NCBI RefSeq assembly: GCF_030656115.1
Contig: NZ_JAUSOO010000071.1
Location: 1 to 34,220, forward strand
Length of the DNA stretch: 34,220 bases
Origin: Hydrogenophaga sp.
Lineage (GTDB): Bacteria > Pseudomonadota > Gammaproteobacteria > Burkholderiales > Burkholderiaceae_C
Direction of reading: 5' to 3'
The notes beneath the pieces are model-generated. The model saw nothing but the letters and a program-made list of their open reading frames with translations. It did no database searches and was not told the origin of the DNA. A program made the translations under genes and the position numbers. The stretch's first letter is position 1; each line of letters begins with the position of its first letter. Of the stretch, positions 1 through 9,508 are shown in pieces.

Positions 1-1364
1 GCAGCGACAGCGCGCCCTGCGCCGGGGTCATCGCCGGCATTGGTCGGGTCAGCGGTGTGGACTGCATGATCGTCTGCAACGACGCGACGGTGAAGGGCGG
101 CACCTACTACCCGCTGACCGTGAAAAAACACCTGCGCGCCCAGGAAGTGGCGCAGCAGAACAACCTGCCCTGCATCTACCTGGTGGACTCGGGCGGCGCC
201 AACCTGCCGAACCAGGACGAGGTCTTCCCCGACCGCGACCACTTCGGCCGCATCTTCTTCATCCAGGCCAACATGAGCGCGCAGGGCATCGCGCAGATCG
301 CGGTCGTCATGGGTTCGTGCACGGCGGGCGGCGCCTACGTGCCGGCCATGAGCGACGAGACCATCATCGTCAAGAACCAGGGCACCATCTTCCTGGGCGG
401 CCCGCCGCTGGTGAAGGCCGCCACCGGCGAGGTGGTCACGGCCGAAGACCTGGGCGGTGGCGACGTGCACACGCGGCTGAGTGGCGTGGCCGACCACTTG
501 GCGCAGAACGACCTGCATGCCATCGCGCTGGCACGCCAGGCGGTGAAAAACCTGAACGCACGCAAGGTGTCACCGATCACCACCATCGACCCGGTGGCGC
601 CGCGGTACCCGGCCGAGGAGCTGTACGGCGTGATCCCGACCGACACCCGCAAGCCCTTCGACGTGCGCGAGATCATCGCCCGCATCGTCGACGGCTCGGA
701 CTTCGACGAGTTCAAGTCGCGCTTCGGCACCACGCTGGTCTGCGGCTTCGCGCGTATTGAGGGCATGCCGGTCGGCATCATCGCCAACAACGGCATTTTG
801 TTCAGCGAATCGGCGCTCAAGGGCGCGCACTTCATCGAACTCTGCTGCCAGCGCAAGACGCCGCTGGTTTTCCTGCAGAACATCACCGGCTTCATGGTCG
901 GCCGCAAGTACGAAAACGAAGGCATCGCCCGCAACGGCGCCAAGATGGTGACCGCCGTGGCCACCGCCGCTGTGCCGAAGTTCACCGTCATCATTGGCGG
1001 CAGTATTGGCGCCGGCAACTACGGCATGTGTGGCCGCGCCTACTCGCCGCGCTTCCTGTGGATGTGGCCGAACGCGCGCATCAGTGTGATGGGCGGCGAG
1101 CAGGCCGCGAGCGTGCTGGCCACTGTCCGGCGCGACGGCATCGAGGCCAAGGGCGGCAGCTGGAGCGCGGAAGAAGAGGCCGCGTTCAAGGCACCGATCA
1201 AAGAACAGTACGAGGTGCAGGGCCATCCCTACTTCGCCACCGCCCGCCTGTGGGACGACGGTGTGATCGACCCCGCCGACACGCGTCGCGTGCTGGCGCT
1301 GGGTCTGAGCGCTTCGCTGAATGCGCCAATCCCCGAGACGAAGTTTGGACTTTTCCGCATGTGA
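1..1364 (+). CDS. liuB: 3-methylcrotonyl-CoA carboxylase beta (carboxyltransferase) subunit, 5'-truncated
   Basis: This subunit transfers the carboxyl group from carboxybiotin on the alpha subunit to 3-methylcrotonyl-CoA, giving 3-methylglutaconyl-CoA in leucine/isovalerate catabolism in the cytoplasm. The frame is open from base 3, so the first ATG inside the window is not the true start. About 453 codons are visible; the family is about 535 residues, so roughly 80 N-terminal residues lie upstream. Visible family features are the glycine-rich carboxyltransferase N-half ([36 protein letters not shown]) and the C-half ([25 protein letters not shown], read as two adjacent motifs, and [12 protein letters not shown]). 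The next enzyme genes (liuC, liuD, liuE) follow on the same strand, which supports MCC over propionyl-CoA or geranyl-CoA carboxylase. The stop codon shares its last base with the left arm of the vapBC inverted repeat. Confidence 0.95.
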   Translation, partial: SDSAPCAGVIAGIGRVSGVDCMIVCNDATVKGGTYYPLTVKKHLRAQEVAQQNNLPCIYLVDSGGANLPNQDEVFPDRDHFGRIFFIQANMSAQGIAQIAVVMGSCTAGGAYVPAMSDETIIVKNQGTIFLGGPPLVKAATGEVVTAEDLGGGDVHTRLSGVADHLAQNDLHAIALARQAVKNLNARKVSPITTIDPVAPRYPAEELYGVIPTDTRKPFDVREIIARIVDGSDFDEFKSRFGTTLVCGFARIEGMPVGIIANNGILFSESALKGAHFIELCCQRKTPLVFLQNITGFMVGRKYENEGIARNGAKMVTAVATAAVPKFTVIIGGSIGAGNYGMCGRAYSPRFLWMWPNARISVMGGEQAASVLATVRRDGIEAKGGSWSAEEEAAFKAPIKEQYEVQGHPYFATARLWDDGVIDPADTRRVLALGLSASLNAPIPETKFGLFRM

Positions 1365-1393
1365 TGTGTATAGTTTTTTATTTATATACACAT
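1345..1393 (+). promoter_or_regulatory. vapBC promoter and candidate VapB operator
   Basis: A perfect 9-bp inverted repeat, ATGTGTATA (1364-1372) and TATACACAT (1385-1393), is separated by a 12-base AT-rich spacer just upstream of vapB. A sigma70-like promoter, TTGGAC (1345-1350), 18 bases, TATAGT (1369-1374), places the -10 element over the left arm. This layout is expected for autorepression by a VapBC complex, which is established for the family; its use here is inferred. The -35 lies within the end of liuB. A GAGGTG ribosome binding site lies at about 1399-1404. Confidence 0.6.
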
Positions 1394-1408
1394 ATTTAGA
1401 GGTGAGCC

Positions 1409-1768
1409 ATGCGTACCAACATCGTGATCGACGACAAACTCATGGCCGATGTCATGGCCAGTGGCGATTTCAAGACCAAGCGCGAGGCGGTGGAGGCGGG
1501 GCTGAAGATGCTCAAGCGGCGCAAAGCCTACGACGCCCTGTTGGCCGCACGCGGCACCTTGCACTGGGACGATTCCGACGAGGCCTGGGAGCGTCGGCGT
1601 GCTGAGCAAACCTTGATCGCCGCCGGCCTAGACGCCAGCGAGGCCGCCGCGCCAGCCGAACAGGCCGCGCATGAGCCAGCGGCCCCGTACACAACGGCCA
1701 GCCCAACCGCCCCGGCTACCGCTGCCGCGCCCAAGCCTAAGCGCGTGAAGAAAGTGACCGTCAAATGA
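1409..1768 (+). CDS. vapB: VapB-family antitoxin with long Ala/Pro-rich tail
   Basis: This is the antitoxin of a type II toxin-antitoxin pair; it should bind and neutralise the VapC ribonuclease and repress its own promoter. The N-terminal 40 residues match the short VapB family (PF09957-like): an RTNIVIDD strand for the ribbon-helix-helix DNA-binding fold, then KTKREAVEAGLKMLKRRK. Residues about 48-58 (RGTLHWDDSDE) resemble the toxin-binding segment. The remaining 60 residues are unusual: an Ala/Pro/Thr-rich low-complexity stretch ending in a lysine-rich tail (KPKRVKKVTVK). At 119 residues it is well above the roughly 60-90 typical of this antitoxin group. Its stop overlaps the vapC start (ATGA, 1765-1768), so the two are probably translationally coupled. 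Confidence 0.88.
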   Translation: MRTNIVIDDKLMADVMASGDFKTKREAVEAGLKMLKRRKAYDALLAARGTLHWDDSDEAWERRRAEQTLIAAGLDASEAAAPAEQAAHEPAAPYTTASPTAPATAAAPKPKRVKKVTVK

Positions 1769-2172
1769 TTTTGGTGGACTCCAGCGTCTGGATCGACTTT
1801 TTTCGTGGCGTGTCCAACGCAGAAACGGTGCAATTGGTGAACCTGCTCAAAGGCTCACCGATGGAGGAGGAAGTGGGCGTTGCCGACTTGGTGATTTACG
1901 AAGTCATGCGCGGTTTTGACAAGCCCAAAGACCGCCAGCGTGCCCAAAACCTGCTGCTGGCTATTTCGGTGGTTGAAATTGGTGGCCTGCACAACGCGCT
2001 GCTGGCCGCCGAACATTACAACGTGCTGCGCAGCCAGGGCTACACCATCCGCAGCCCCATCGACGTGCTGCTGGCCAGCTACTGCATCACCCACGGCCAC
2101 ACCTTGTTGCACCGCGACGCCGACTTTGATGTGATGGAAACCCTGCGCGGACTCAGCGTATGTCGGCATTGA
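1765..2172 (+). CDS. vapC: VapC-type PIN-domain ribonuclease toxin
   Basis: This PIN-domain endoribonuclease is the toxin of the pair; VapC proteins use Mg2+ or Mn2+ to cleave specific RNAs, often tRNA or rRNA. The 135-residue length is normal. Acidic metal-ligand positions are present in order: the N-terminal VDSSVWIDFF strand (D5), the Glu in VIYEVMRG, the Asp in SPIDVLLAS, and the HRDADFD cluster near the C-terminus. The toxin therefore looks catalytically intact. The start overlaps the vapB stop by four bases. The gene sits between liuB and a DinB-like gene, so the module interrupts a catabolic operon. The RNA target cannot be read from the sequence. Confidence 0.9.
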   Translation: MILVDSSVWIDFFRGVSNAETVQLVNLLKGSPMEEEVGVADLVIYEVMRGFDKPKDRQRAQNLLLAISVVEIGGLHNALLAAEHYNVLRSQGYTIRSPIDVLLASYCITHGHTLLHRDADFDVMETLRGLSVCRH

Positions 2173-2216
2173 ACCCCGCACCTCTGCCACCCACCCTTCT
2201 TGTGACGAGCCTCGCC

Positions 2217-2738
2217 ATGAACCCAATCACCCACTTCACCCGGCAAGCCCGATACCACGTCTGGGCCACACACCGCCTGCTCGACGCCGTGTCGCGCGTG
2301 TCCGACGGCGACTACCGCAAAGACATGGGCCTGTTCTTCAAGAGCATCCACGGCACGCTGAACCACCTGCTGGTGGGCGAACACCTGCTCTGGTACGCGC
2401 GTTTTTCCAAGGGTGCGTCGCCCTTGTTGGGGCTGGACACCGAAATCGAACCCGACCGCGAACGCCTGGGCCAAGCCCTGAAAGGCGGCGCGGCCAACTG
2501 GGAACACCTCATCGCCAGCTGGCCCGCCGAACGTTTTGACGGCCAGTTGGACTACAAAACCATGAAAGGCGTGCCACAGTCGCTGCCGTTCGCGGCCACG
2601 CTGGCCCATGTGTTCAACCACGCCACCCACCACCGGGGCCAAATCACCGCCGCACTCACCGCGCTGGGGCAACCTGCGCCTGAGCTGGATTGGGTGTACC
2701 ACCTGCAATTGGAGGCCGCCGAGGCCAAAAACCCCTAA
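2217..2738 (+). CDS. DinB/DUF664-type four-helix protein, putative metal-dependent thiol-linked enzyme
   Basis: This 173-residue protein belongs to the DinB/YfiT-like superfamily, whose members are four-helix bundles with a three-histidine metal site and often act in small-thiol (bacillithiol, mycothiol or glutathione) chemistry or are uncharacterised. Visible marks are the early HVWATHRLLDAV helix, a histidine in GTLNHLLVGEHLLW (about residues 46-59), and the conserved late motif FNHATHHRGQITAAL. I chose ATG 2217 over an upstream in-frame start at 2160, which would overlap vapC; the protein from 2217 begins exactly at the family helix. It lies between vapC and liuC, and its role there is unknown. 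No substrate can be assigned. Confidence 0.8.
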   Translation: MNPITHFTRQARYHVWATHRLLDAVSRVSDGDYRKDMGLFFKSIHGTLNHLLVGEHLLWYARFSKGASPLLGLDTEIEPDRERLGQALKGGAANWEHLIASWPAERFDGQLDYKTMKGVPQSLPFAATLAHVFNHATHHRGQITAALTALGQPAPELDWVYHLQLEAAEAKNP

Positions 2739-2757
2739 AACCGCCGGAACCCCCGCC

Positions 2758-3546
2758 ATGACCCAAGCCCTGACCCTGACGGTGCAAGACCGCATTGCCC
2801 GCATCACCCTGAACCGCCCCGCCGTGCGCAACGCCTTCAACGACGAGGTCATTGCCGAACTCAAAGCCGCGTTTGAAGCCGTGGGCGCGCGCGACAACGT
2901 GCGCGCCGTGGTGCTGGCCGCCGTGGGCCCCGCCTTTTGCGCCGGGGCCGACCTGAACTGGATGCGCCGCATGGCCGACTACAGCCGCGACGAGAACATC
3001 GCCGACGCGGGCCAGCTCGCCGCCATGTTGCAGGCCATTTACACCTGCCCCAAACCCACCATCGCCGCCGTGCAGGGCGATGTGTTCGCGGGCGGCATGG
3101 GGCTGGTGGCCGCGTGCGACATGGCTGTGAGCGTGGACACGGCCACCTACTGCCTGAGCGAGGTGAAGCTGGGCCTGATTCCGGCCACCATCAGCCCTTA
3201 CGTGATCCGCGCCATGGGCACCCGCGCCGCGCACCGCTACTTCCTCACGGCAGAGCGTTTCAGCGCGCCAGAGGCGCACCGCATCGGTTTTGTGCACGAA
3301 CTCGTCAACAGCCCCGAGGCCCTGGCCGCGAAAGTGGACGAACTCGCCCAAGCCCTGGCCAGCGCCAGCCCCGCCGCTGTGCGCGCTTGCAAAAAGCTGG
3401 TGCAAGACGTGGCCGAGCGCGAGATCAACGTCGCCTTGATCGCGGCCACCGTGGACGGCATCGCCGACATCCGCGCCAGCGACGAAGGCCGCGAAGGCGT
3501 GATGTCGTTTTTGCAGAAACGCAAGCCTTCGTGGCTGGTGAGCTGA
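2758..3546 (+). CDS. liuC: Methylglutaconyl-CoA hydratase / enoyl-CoA hydratase
   Basis: This crotonase-fold enzyme should hydrate 3-methylglutaconyl-CoA to HMG-CoA, the step between MCC and HMG-CoA lyase. The 262 residues show the crotonase core: ITLNRPAVRNAF near the N-terminus, AFCAGADLNWM forming part of the oxyanion hole, and the second oxyanion/active-site segment GDVFAGGMGLVAACDMAV followed by SEVKLGLIPATISPYV. ATG 2758 is used because the protein begins right at the family N-terminus and follows the DinB-like gene by 19 bases. Specificity for methylglutaconyl-CoA is inferred from the liu context; other enoyl-CoA hydratases look very similar. Confidence 0.9.
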   Translation: MTQALTLTVQDRIARITLNRPAVRNAFNDEVIAELKAAFEAVGARDNVRAVVLAAVGPAFCAGADLNWMRRMADYSRDENIADAGQLAAMLQAIYTCPKPTIAAVQGDVFAGGMGLVAACDMAVSVDTATYCLSEVKLGLIPATISPYVIRAMGTRAAHRYFLTAERFSAPEAHRIGFVHELVNSPEALAAKVDELAQALASASPAAVRACKKLVQDVAEREINVALIAATVDGIADIRASDEGREGVMSFLQKRKPSWLVS

Positions 3547-3602
3547 TTTGCGCACCCGCTGGCCATTGGCGCACTCCCGATCAACGCCCAATATTTAACA
3601 CC

Positions 3603-4556
3603 ATGCTGCAATATATCCATCTGCAAGGCTTCAAGGGTTTCAAAGATACCCAAGTCGGGCCATTCAAAATGGTGAACCTGATTTTGGGTGGGCAAAACGT
3701 GGGGAAGACTTCTTTGTTGGAGGCGGTGTATGCCACAGCGATGCTGGGCCCTCATGCTGCGGGAGGGTTATTTCGTCAGAATGAAGGCATGGACGTTAAC
3801 CGATTTGACCAAGCCTATTTGAATCCACAACTTTTTCTGGGTGTTCTGTCTACCGAGGGGCAAGGGTTGGTGTTGGCTGCAAAAAACCGGGATACTATGT
3901 TCATGCCTATGCCTATTGCTGGCGGGCTAGGTTACAGAGAAAAATCAACTCTACTCAAGGAATCGATTAAGGCTTGGCATGTAGGTGGTTTTCAAAATCT
4001 ATGGAGCTGCACGGCAATTCCTTACTTCTTGCCTTCACAAAATCGACTTGTCGAGATTTTCGGAAAAGTGATTCTGGGGAGAAAGAAAAAAGCGCTGATT
4101 ACGTTGTTGCGTGCCGTAGATCCTCGTTTGGAAAGTTTGGATGCGATAGCACCCGATGGAGAGCATCGGGTATATGCGGAGCTGGATGGATTACCACAAG
4201 CCGTTCCACTGAATTTGCTCGGACACGGCTTTAGTCGCTTGGTGTATCTGTTTTCTGAATTACTGGTATCTGAATCACAGCTTGCGCTGATCGACGAGAT
4301 CGAGAACGGTATTCACTACAGTGCTCTCCCTACGCTGTTTAAGGGAATCAAAACGGTCGCTCAAGAGGGGCGAGTTCAATCCTTAATCACCACCCACAGC
4401 TGGGACGCCATCCGCGCCGCTTGCGAAGTGTTTGAAGAAACCCCCGAGCTGTTTCAGGTCATCAGGCTGGAGCGAACCGGCGACAACATCCAAACGGTTT
4501 GCATTGAAGGCGAACGCATGCTGCGCATGATGGCGCGTGACATGGAGGTGCGCTGA
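3603..4556 (+). CDS. AAA/ABC-type ATPase of a two-gene ATPase + TOPRIM system (OLD/PARIS-like)
   Basis: This 317-residue protein has an SMC/ABC-like P-loop ATPase layout. It has a LQGFKGF N-terminal strand, Walker A GGQNVGKTS (29-37), a degenerate signature GHGFSRL (207-213), Walker B ALIDEIENG with catalytic D231/E232, and a switch histidine in LITTHSWDA (H265). The family (AAA_21/AAA_15, OLD-type) supplies ATP-driven sensing or dimerisation to a nuclease partner. The start is the ATG 56 bases after liuC; earlier in-frame codons are liuC shadow. The stop is one base from the next start, so the two genes form a tight pair. Bases about 3600-4380 are visibly AT-richer, with codon use (TTT, AAA, TTG) unlike the GC-rich neighbours, suggesting horizontal origin. 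A defence role is inferred, not shown. Confidence 0.85.
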   Translation: MLQYIHLQGFKGFKDTQVGPFKMVNLILGGQNVGKTSLLEAVYATAMLGPHAAGGLFRQNEGMDVNRFDQAYLNPQLFLGVLSTEGQGLVLAAKNRDTMFMPMPIAGGLGYREKSTLLKESIKAWHVGGFQNLWSCTAIPYFLPSQNRLVEIFGKVILGRKKKALITLLRAVDPRLESLDAIAPDGEHRVYAELDGLPQAVPLNLLGHGFSRLVYLFSELLVSESQLALIDEIENGIHYSALPTLFKGIKTVAQEGRVQSLITTHSWDAIRAACEVFEETPELFQVIRLERTGDNIQTVCIEGERMLRMMARDMEVR

Positions 4557-4557
4557 T

Positions 4558-5202
4558 ATGGCCAAGCTCCAAAACAGGCCACTGGAATCGCCGCGTCTCA
4601 TCGTGTGCGAAGGGGCTGACGAAGCCGATATTTTGATCCTGTTGCGCAATGAGATCAAAAAAACCGAGGCCGATGTTGAAATCGTGAATGCCGAAGGCCG
4701 CCAGCATTTGGTGGCGTTCTGTGGCGACCAGTTGAAATCATCGGGCGGTTCGGATATCCGCCTGATGGCGGTGGTGCTGGACAATGAAGATGATCTGGCA
4801 CAAACCCAGACATTGATGGCCAACATCCGCACCGAGGTAGGCAAACGTTCTAAATTAAACTTTTATTGTTTGCCCCGCCACGATCAAACAGGCGCGCTCG
4901 AAACCTTGATTCGTGACGCCATTCCCACCCATTCACCTGGCCATGCCTGCGCCACGCAATGGGCGCAGTGTGTTGAGTCCGATACGGGCATTCCACCCAG
5001 TCACCAAAAAACCACCCAAGCCCAACGCGACAAAGCTTGGTTGCAGGTGTGGCTCACCCACCGCACCCGCGACACCGCGTATTCGCGCATTGGCTACGCC
5101 TTGGCCAAAAACGCAGACCTGCGCGAAGAATTGAATACGGCCCTGGACCCGTTGCGCCAAGTTTTGCGCGATGTGCTCAGCGCCAATCTGGATTCCCCCT
5201 GA
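4558..5202 (+). CDS. DUF3226/TOPRIM-like protein, partner of the upstream ATPase
   Basis: This 214-residue protein starts one base after the ATPase stop. It reads as a TOPRIM-type domain of the DUF3226/OLD-nuclease kind: a first strand ending in a conserved Glu (LIVCEGADEADIL, E18), a second strand ending in acidic residues (MAVVLDNEDDL, D75 and E77-D79), and a downstream QTGALETLI segment like the G-x-LE-x-L motif of DUF3226/DUF4276 proteins. TOPRIM domains in OLD proteins and in PARIS AriB are metal-dependent nucleases. The DxD motif here reads D-N-E-D-D rather than a clean D-x-D, so catalytic competence is uncertain. The AT-rich character fades toward the 3' end. The pair sits between liuC and liuD. 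Confidence 0.72.
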   Translation: MAKLQNRPLESPRLIVCEGADEADILILLRNEIKKTEADVEIVNAEGRQHLVAFCGDQLKSSGGSDIRLMAVVLDNEDDLAQTQTLMANIRTEVGKRSKLNFYCLPRHDQTGALETLIRDAIPTHSPGHACATQWAQCVESDTGIPPSHQKTTQAQRDKAWLQVWLTHRTRDTAYSRIGYALAKNADLREELNTALDPLRQVLRDVLSANLDSP

Positions 5203-5224
5203 ATTTCTTTTGGAGACACCCACC

Positions 5225-7279
<2,055 letters not shown>

Positions 7280-7377
7280 CGGGTTCGCCTGGTGCTCATG
7301 GTTTTTTACCGACCCGTGAGCGGCACCGCCAACGCACGAACAGGACCGAATGGGCTGAATTCCCATAAGCTCGCCGC

Positions 7378-8298
7378 ATGAACATCACCTTATGCTGTAC
7401 CGACACCAAAGCCGAACCCTGGCTCGCCGGCCTCCGTGCCGCTTTTCCCGAGGCCACGGTGGACGTGTGGCAACCCGGCTCGGCGCAGGCCGATGTGGCG
7501 GTGGTCTGGGCGCCGCCGCAACGTTTTCTGGACGAGCAACAGGCGCTCAAAGCCCTGTTCAACATCGGTGCTGGCGTCGATGCGCTGTTGAAACTGCACC
7601 TGCCGCCCGGCGTGCGCGTGGTGCGGCTGGACGACGCGGGCATGTCGGTGCAAATGGCCGAATACGTGTGCCACGCCGTCATCCGCCATTTCCGCGAATT
7701 CGACGGCTACGAGGCCGACATGAAAGCGGGGAAGTGGTCGTACCGCAGGCCGCGTGACCGCAAGGACTTTGCGGTCGGCGTCATGGGGCTGGGTGTGCTG
7801 GGCGAGCGCGTGGCCCGGGCGCTGCGGGTGTTTGACTTCCCCGTGCACGGCTGGAGCCGAACGCCCAAGGCCATCGAAGGCGTGTTCACGCACAGCGGCG
7901 AGGTGGGCTTGGAGACCTTTCTGTCGGCCAGCCGCGTGCTGGTCAACCTGTTGCCGCTCACGCCCGATACCCAGGACATCTTGAACCGCCAGACGCTTGG
8001 GCGCCTTCAGCCCGGGGGCTACCTGATCAACGTGGCACGCGGCGCGCACCTGGTTGACGCCGACCTGCTGGCGCTGCTGGACAGCGGCCACCTGGCCGGG
8101 GCCACGCTGGACGTGTTCCGCACCGAGCCGCTGCCGCCCGAGCACCCGTTCTGGCAGCACCCGCAGATCACCCTCACGCCCCACACCTCGGCGCGCACGC
8201 TGCGCGATGAAAGCATTGCGCAGATCGCCGGCAAAATCCGCGCGCTCGAAGCGGGCCAGCCCATCGCGGGTGTGGTCGATGCGATCCGTGGTTACTGA
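7378..8298 (+). CDS. ghrA: Glyoxylate/hydroxypyruvate reductase A-like D-2-hydroxyacid dehydrogenase
   Basis: This cytoplasmic NAD(P)H-dependent enzyme should reduce glyoxylate, hydroxypyruvate or a related 2-oxoacid. The 306 residues show the D-2-hydroxyacid dehydrogenase layout: the short GhrA-type N-terminal substrate domain with FNIGAGVDAL (about 61-70), the Rossmann motif GLGVLG (137-142), and the catalytic set R221 (NVARGAHLV), E250 (FRTEPLPPEHPFW) and H269 (TPHTSA). Early SVQMAEYV replaces the longer region of classical family members, as in GhrA. It lies 98 bases after liuD, and its last bases overlap the next small gene. A direct role in leucine breakdown is not evident. The precise substrate cannot be read. 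Confidence 0.87.
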   Translation: MNITLCCTDTKAEPWLAGLRAAFPEATVDVWQPGSAQADVAVVWAPPQRFLDEQQALKALFNIGAGVDALLKLHLPPGVRVVRLDDAGMSVQMAEYVCHAVIRHFREFDGYEADMKAGKWSYRRPRDRKDFAVGVMGLGVLGERVARALRVFDFPVHGWSRTPKAIEGVFTHSGEVGLETFLSASRVLVNLLPLTPDTQDILNRQTLGRLQPGGYLINVARGAHLVDADLLALLDSGHLAGATLDVFRTEPLPPEHPFWQHPQITLTPHTSARTLRDESIAQIAGKIRALEAGQPIAGVVDAIRGY

Positions 8299-8722
8299 CA
8301 CGCCCCTTCAACCCAAGCGCCCAGCGCCACGCCGGGTCAGCGCCTGGGTGTGGGCCTTGCTCGCCGCGCCCTTGGTGTTCGTGATGCTGGTGGTGGGTCT
8401 GAATACCGCCTCCAACGACCACGAACGCCTGACCTGTCTGTCAACGGACACGCCCGTCACCACACAGACGGGCACCCTGCGCCAGGTGAGTCGTTATCAG
8501 ATGTACCTGGTGAACGAGCGCTGGACGCGGATCACGCTGGGCTGCGGCGGCAAATACCGCCTGCAATGCCTGCGCGAAAACCCCGGGGTTGAGGCGCTGG
8601 AACAGCATGTGGGCGAGCCGGTGAAGGTTGAGTTTTGTGGAAAACATGTGGTGGGCTACACCGTGGCGGGCCGGTCTTACCGGCATGGGCAGCCGGTGGC
8701 GGCTGGGGCGGGGAGCTCTTGA
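8288..8722 (+). CDS. Small single-span membrane-anchored protein, unknown function
   Basis: I do not recognise a named family. A GTG start at 8288 gives 144 residues and overlaps ghrA by 11 bases. A basic N-terminus (QPKRPAPRR) precedes one hydrophobic span (VWALLAAPLVFVMLVVGL, about 21-38), so the remainder is predicted to face the periplasm (N-in). That part has five cysteines (CLST, GCGGKYRLQC, FCG), which could form disulphides, and ends in a flexible Gly/Ala/Ser tail. The GTG start is chosen because it retains the basic N-terminus; no clear ribosome binding site is visible, which is compatible with coupling to ghrA. Function is open. Confidence 0.6.
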   Translation: MVTDTPLQPKRPAPRRVSAWVWALLAAPLVFVMLVVGLNTASNDHERLTCLSTDTPVTTQTGTLRQVSRYQMYLVNERWTRITLGCGGKYRLQCLRENPGVEALEQHVGEPVKVEFCGKHVVGYTVAGRSYRHGQPVAAGAGSS

Positions 8723-8850
8723 TGGCTTGCTTTCGTTGTGTATCTATGACCCTGTATGTTCTCCAAAGAAGTTCAGGCGCGAATCAAGATCAATCCGTTC
8801 ATCTAACGCGCCCGGGCCCCGCCTGGCACTCAAAACGCATCCCTTCAGGT

Positions 8851-8894
8851 TTGAACGTAGCCAAATTGGATACAATCGAATCCTGAAAGGCTAC
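8851..8894 (+). promoter_or_regulatory. Candidate promoter/operator of the wHTH-MNT/HEPN pair
   Basis: This is an AT-rich island just before the nucleotidyltransferase gene. A -10-like TACAAT (8871-8876) is flanked by a 6-bp inverted repeat GTAGCC (8857-8862) / GGCTAC (8889-8894), with GGAT/ATCC nested inside. The nearest -35-like TTGAAC (8851-8856) is only 14 bases from the -10, which is non-canonical. An autoregulatory site is plausible because the encoded protein has a winged helix. The rest of the 8723-8905 gap shows nothing I can name. Confidence 0.3.
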
Positions 8895-8905
8895 ATTCTC
8901 CTGCC

Positions 8906-9508
8906 ATGCTGACCGACCTGCTCCTGGGCGATTACCGCAAAAAGCTGCTGAGCCAGTTGCTGCTGCACCCTGATACGGACTACCACGTGCGCGAGCTCGC
9001 CCGTCTGACCGGCACATCGCCCGGCAGCCTGCACAAAGAACTGGCCCGCCTCGCCGCCGCCGGTCTGCTGCTGCGCAAAGCGCAGGGTAACCAGGTGCGT
9101 TACCAGGCCAATCGCCAATGCCCCGTGTTCCCTGAGCTGGCCGGGCTGCTGCGCAAGACCACTGGCGCCGCTGAGCTGCTGGCCCGGGCGCTGGCGCCGC
9201 TGCAGCCCGTGCTGGCCCTCATCTTCGGGTCGGTCGCCCGTGGTACGGAGGTTGCCGGCAGCGATGTGGACGTGCTGGTGGTCACCGAACGCGGATTTGG
9301 TGAGGTGGTGCGTGCGCTGCACAGTGCACAAACCACACTGGGGCGTGAAATCAACCCCGTTGTGTACACCCCGGCCGAGCTGCAAGGCCATGTGGCCGAG
9401 CAAGACCCGTTTGTCTTGAATCTGCTCGCCGGCCCGCACATTTTTCTGAACGGAACCTCCGATGACCTTAGCCAACTTGCTGGCCATCCAGCGCCTGCAA
9501 GCGTTTAA
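8906..9508 (+). CDS. Winged-helix + minimal nucleotidyltransferase (MNT) protein
   Basis: This 200-residue two-domain protein has residues 1-75 as an ArsR/MarR-like winged helix (YHVRELARLTGTSPGSLHKELARL, recognition helix, then wing RKAQGNQVRYQAN). Residues about 95-190 form a DNA-polymerase-beta-type nucleotidyltransferase with LIFGSVARG (G108-S109) and the metal-binding pair D120/D122 in SDVDVLVV. MNT proteins paired with HEPN toxins act as antitoxins, in some systems by AMPylating the HEPN protein (type VII toxin-antitoxin). The fused winged helix suggests it also represses its own operon. The HEPN-like gene starts within its last 47 bases. The active-site residues look intact. Confidence 0.82.
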   Translation: MLTDLLLGDYRKKLLSQLLLHPDTDYHVRELARLTGTSPGSLHKELARLAAAGLLLRKAQGNQVRYQANRQCPVFPELAGLLRKTTGAAELLARALAPLQPVLALIFGSVARGTEVAGSDVDVLVVTERGFGEVVRALHSAQTTLGREINPVVYTPAELQGHVAEQDPFVLNLLAGPHIFLNGTSDDLSQLAGHPAPASV

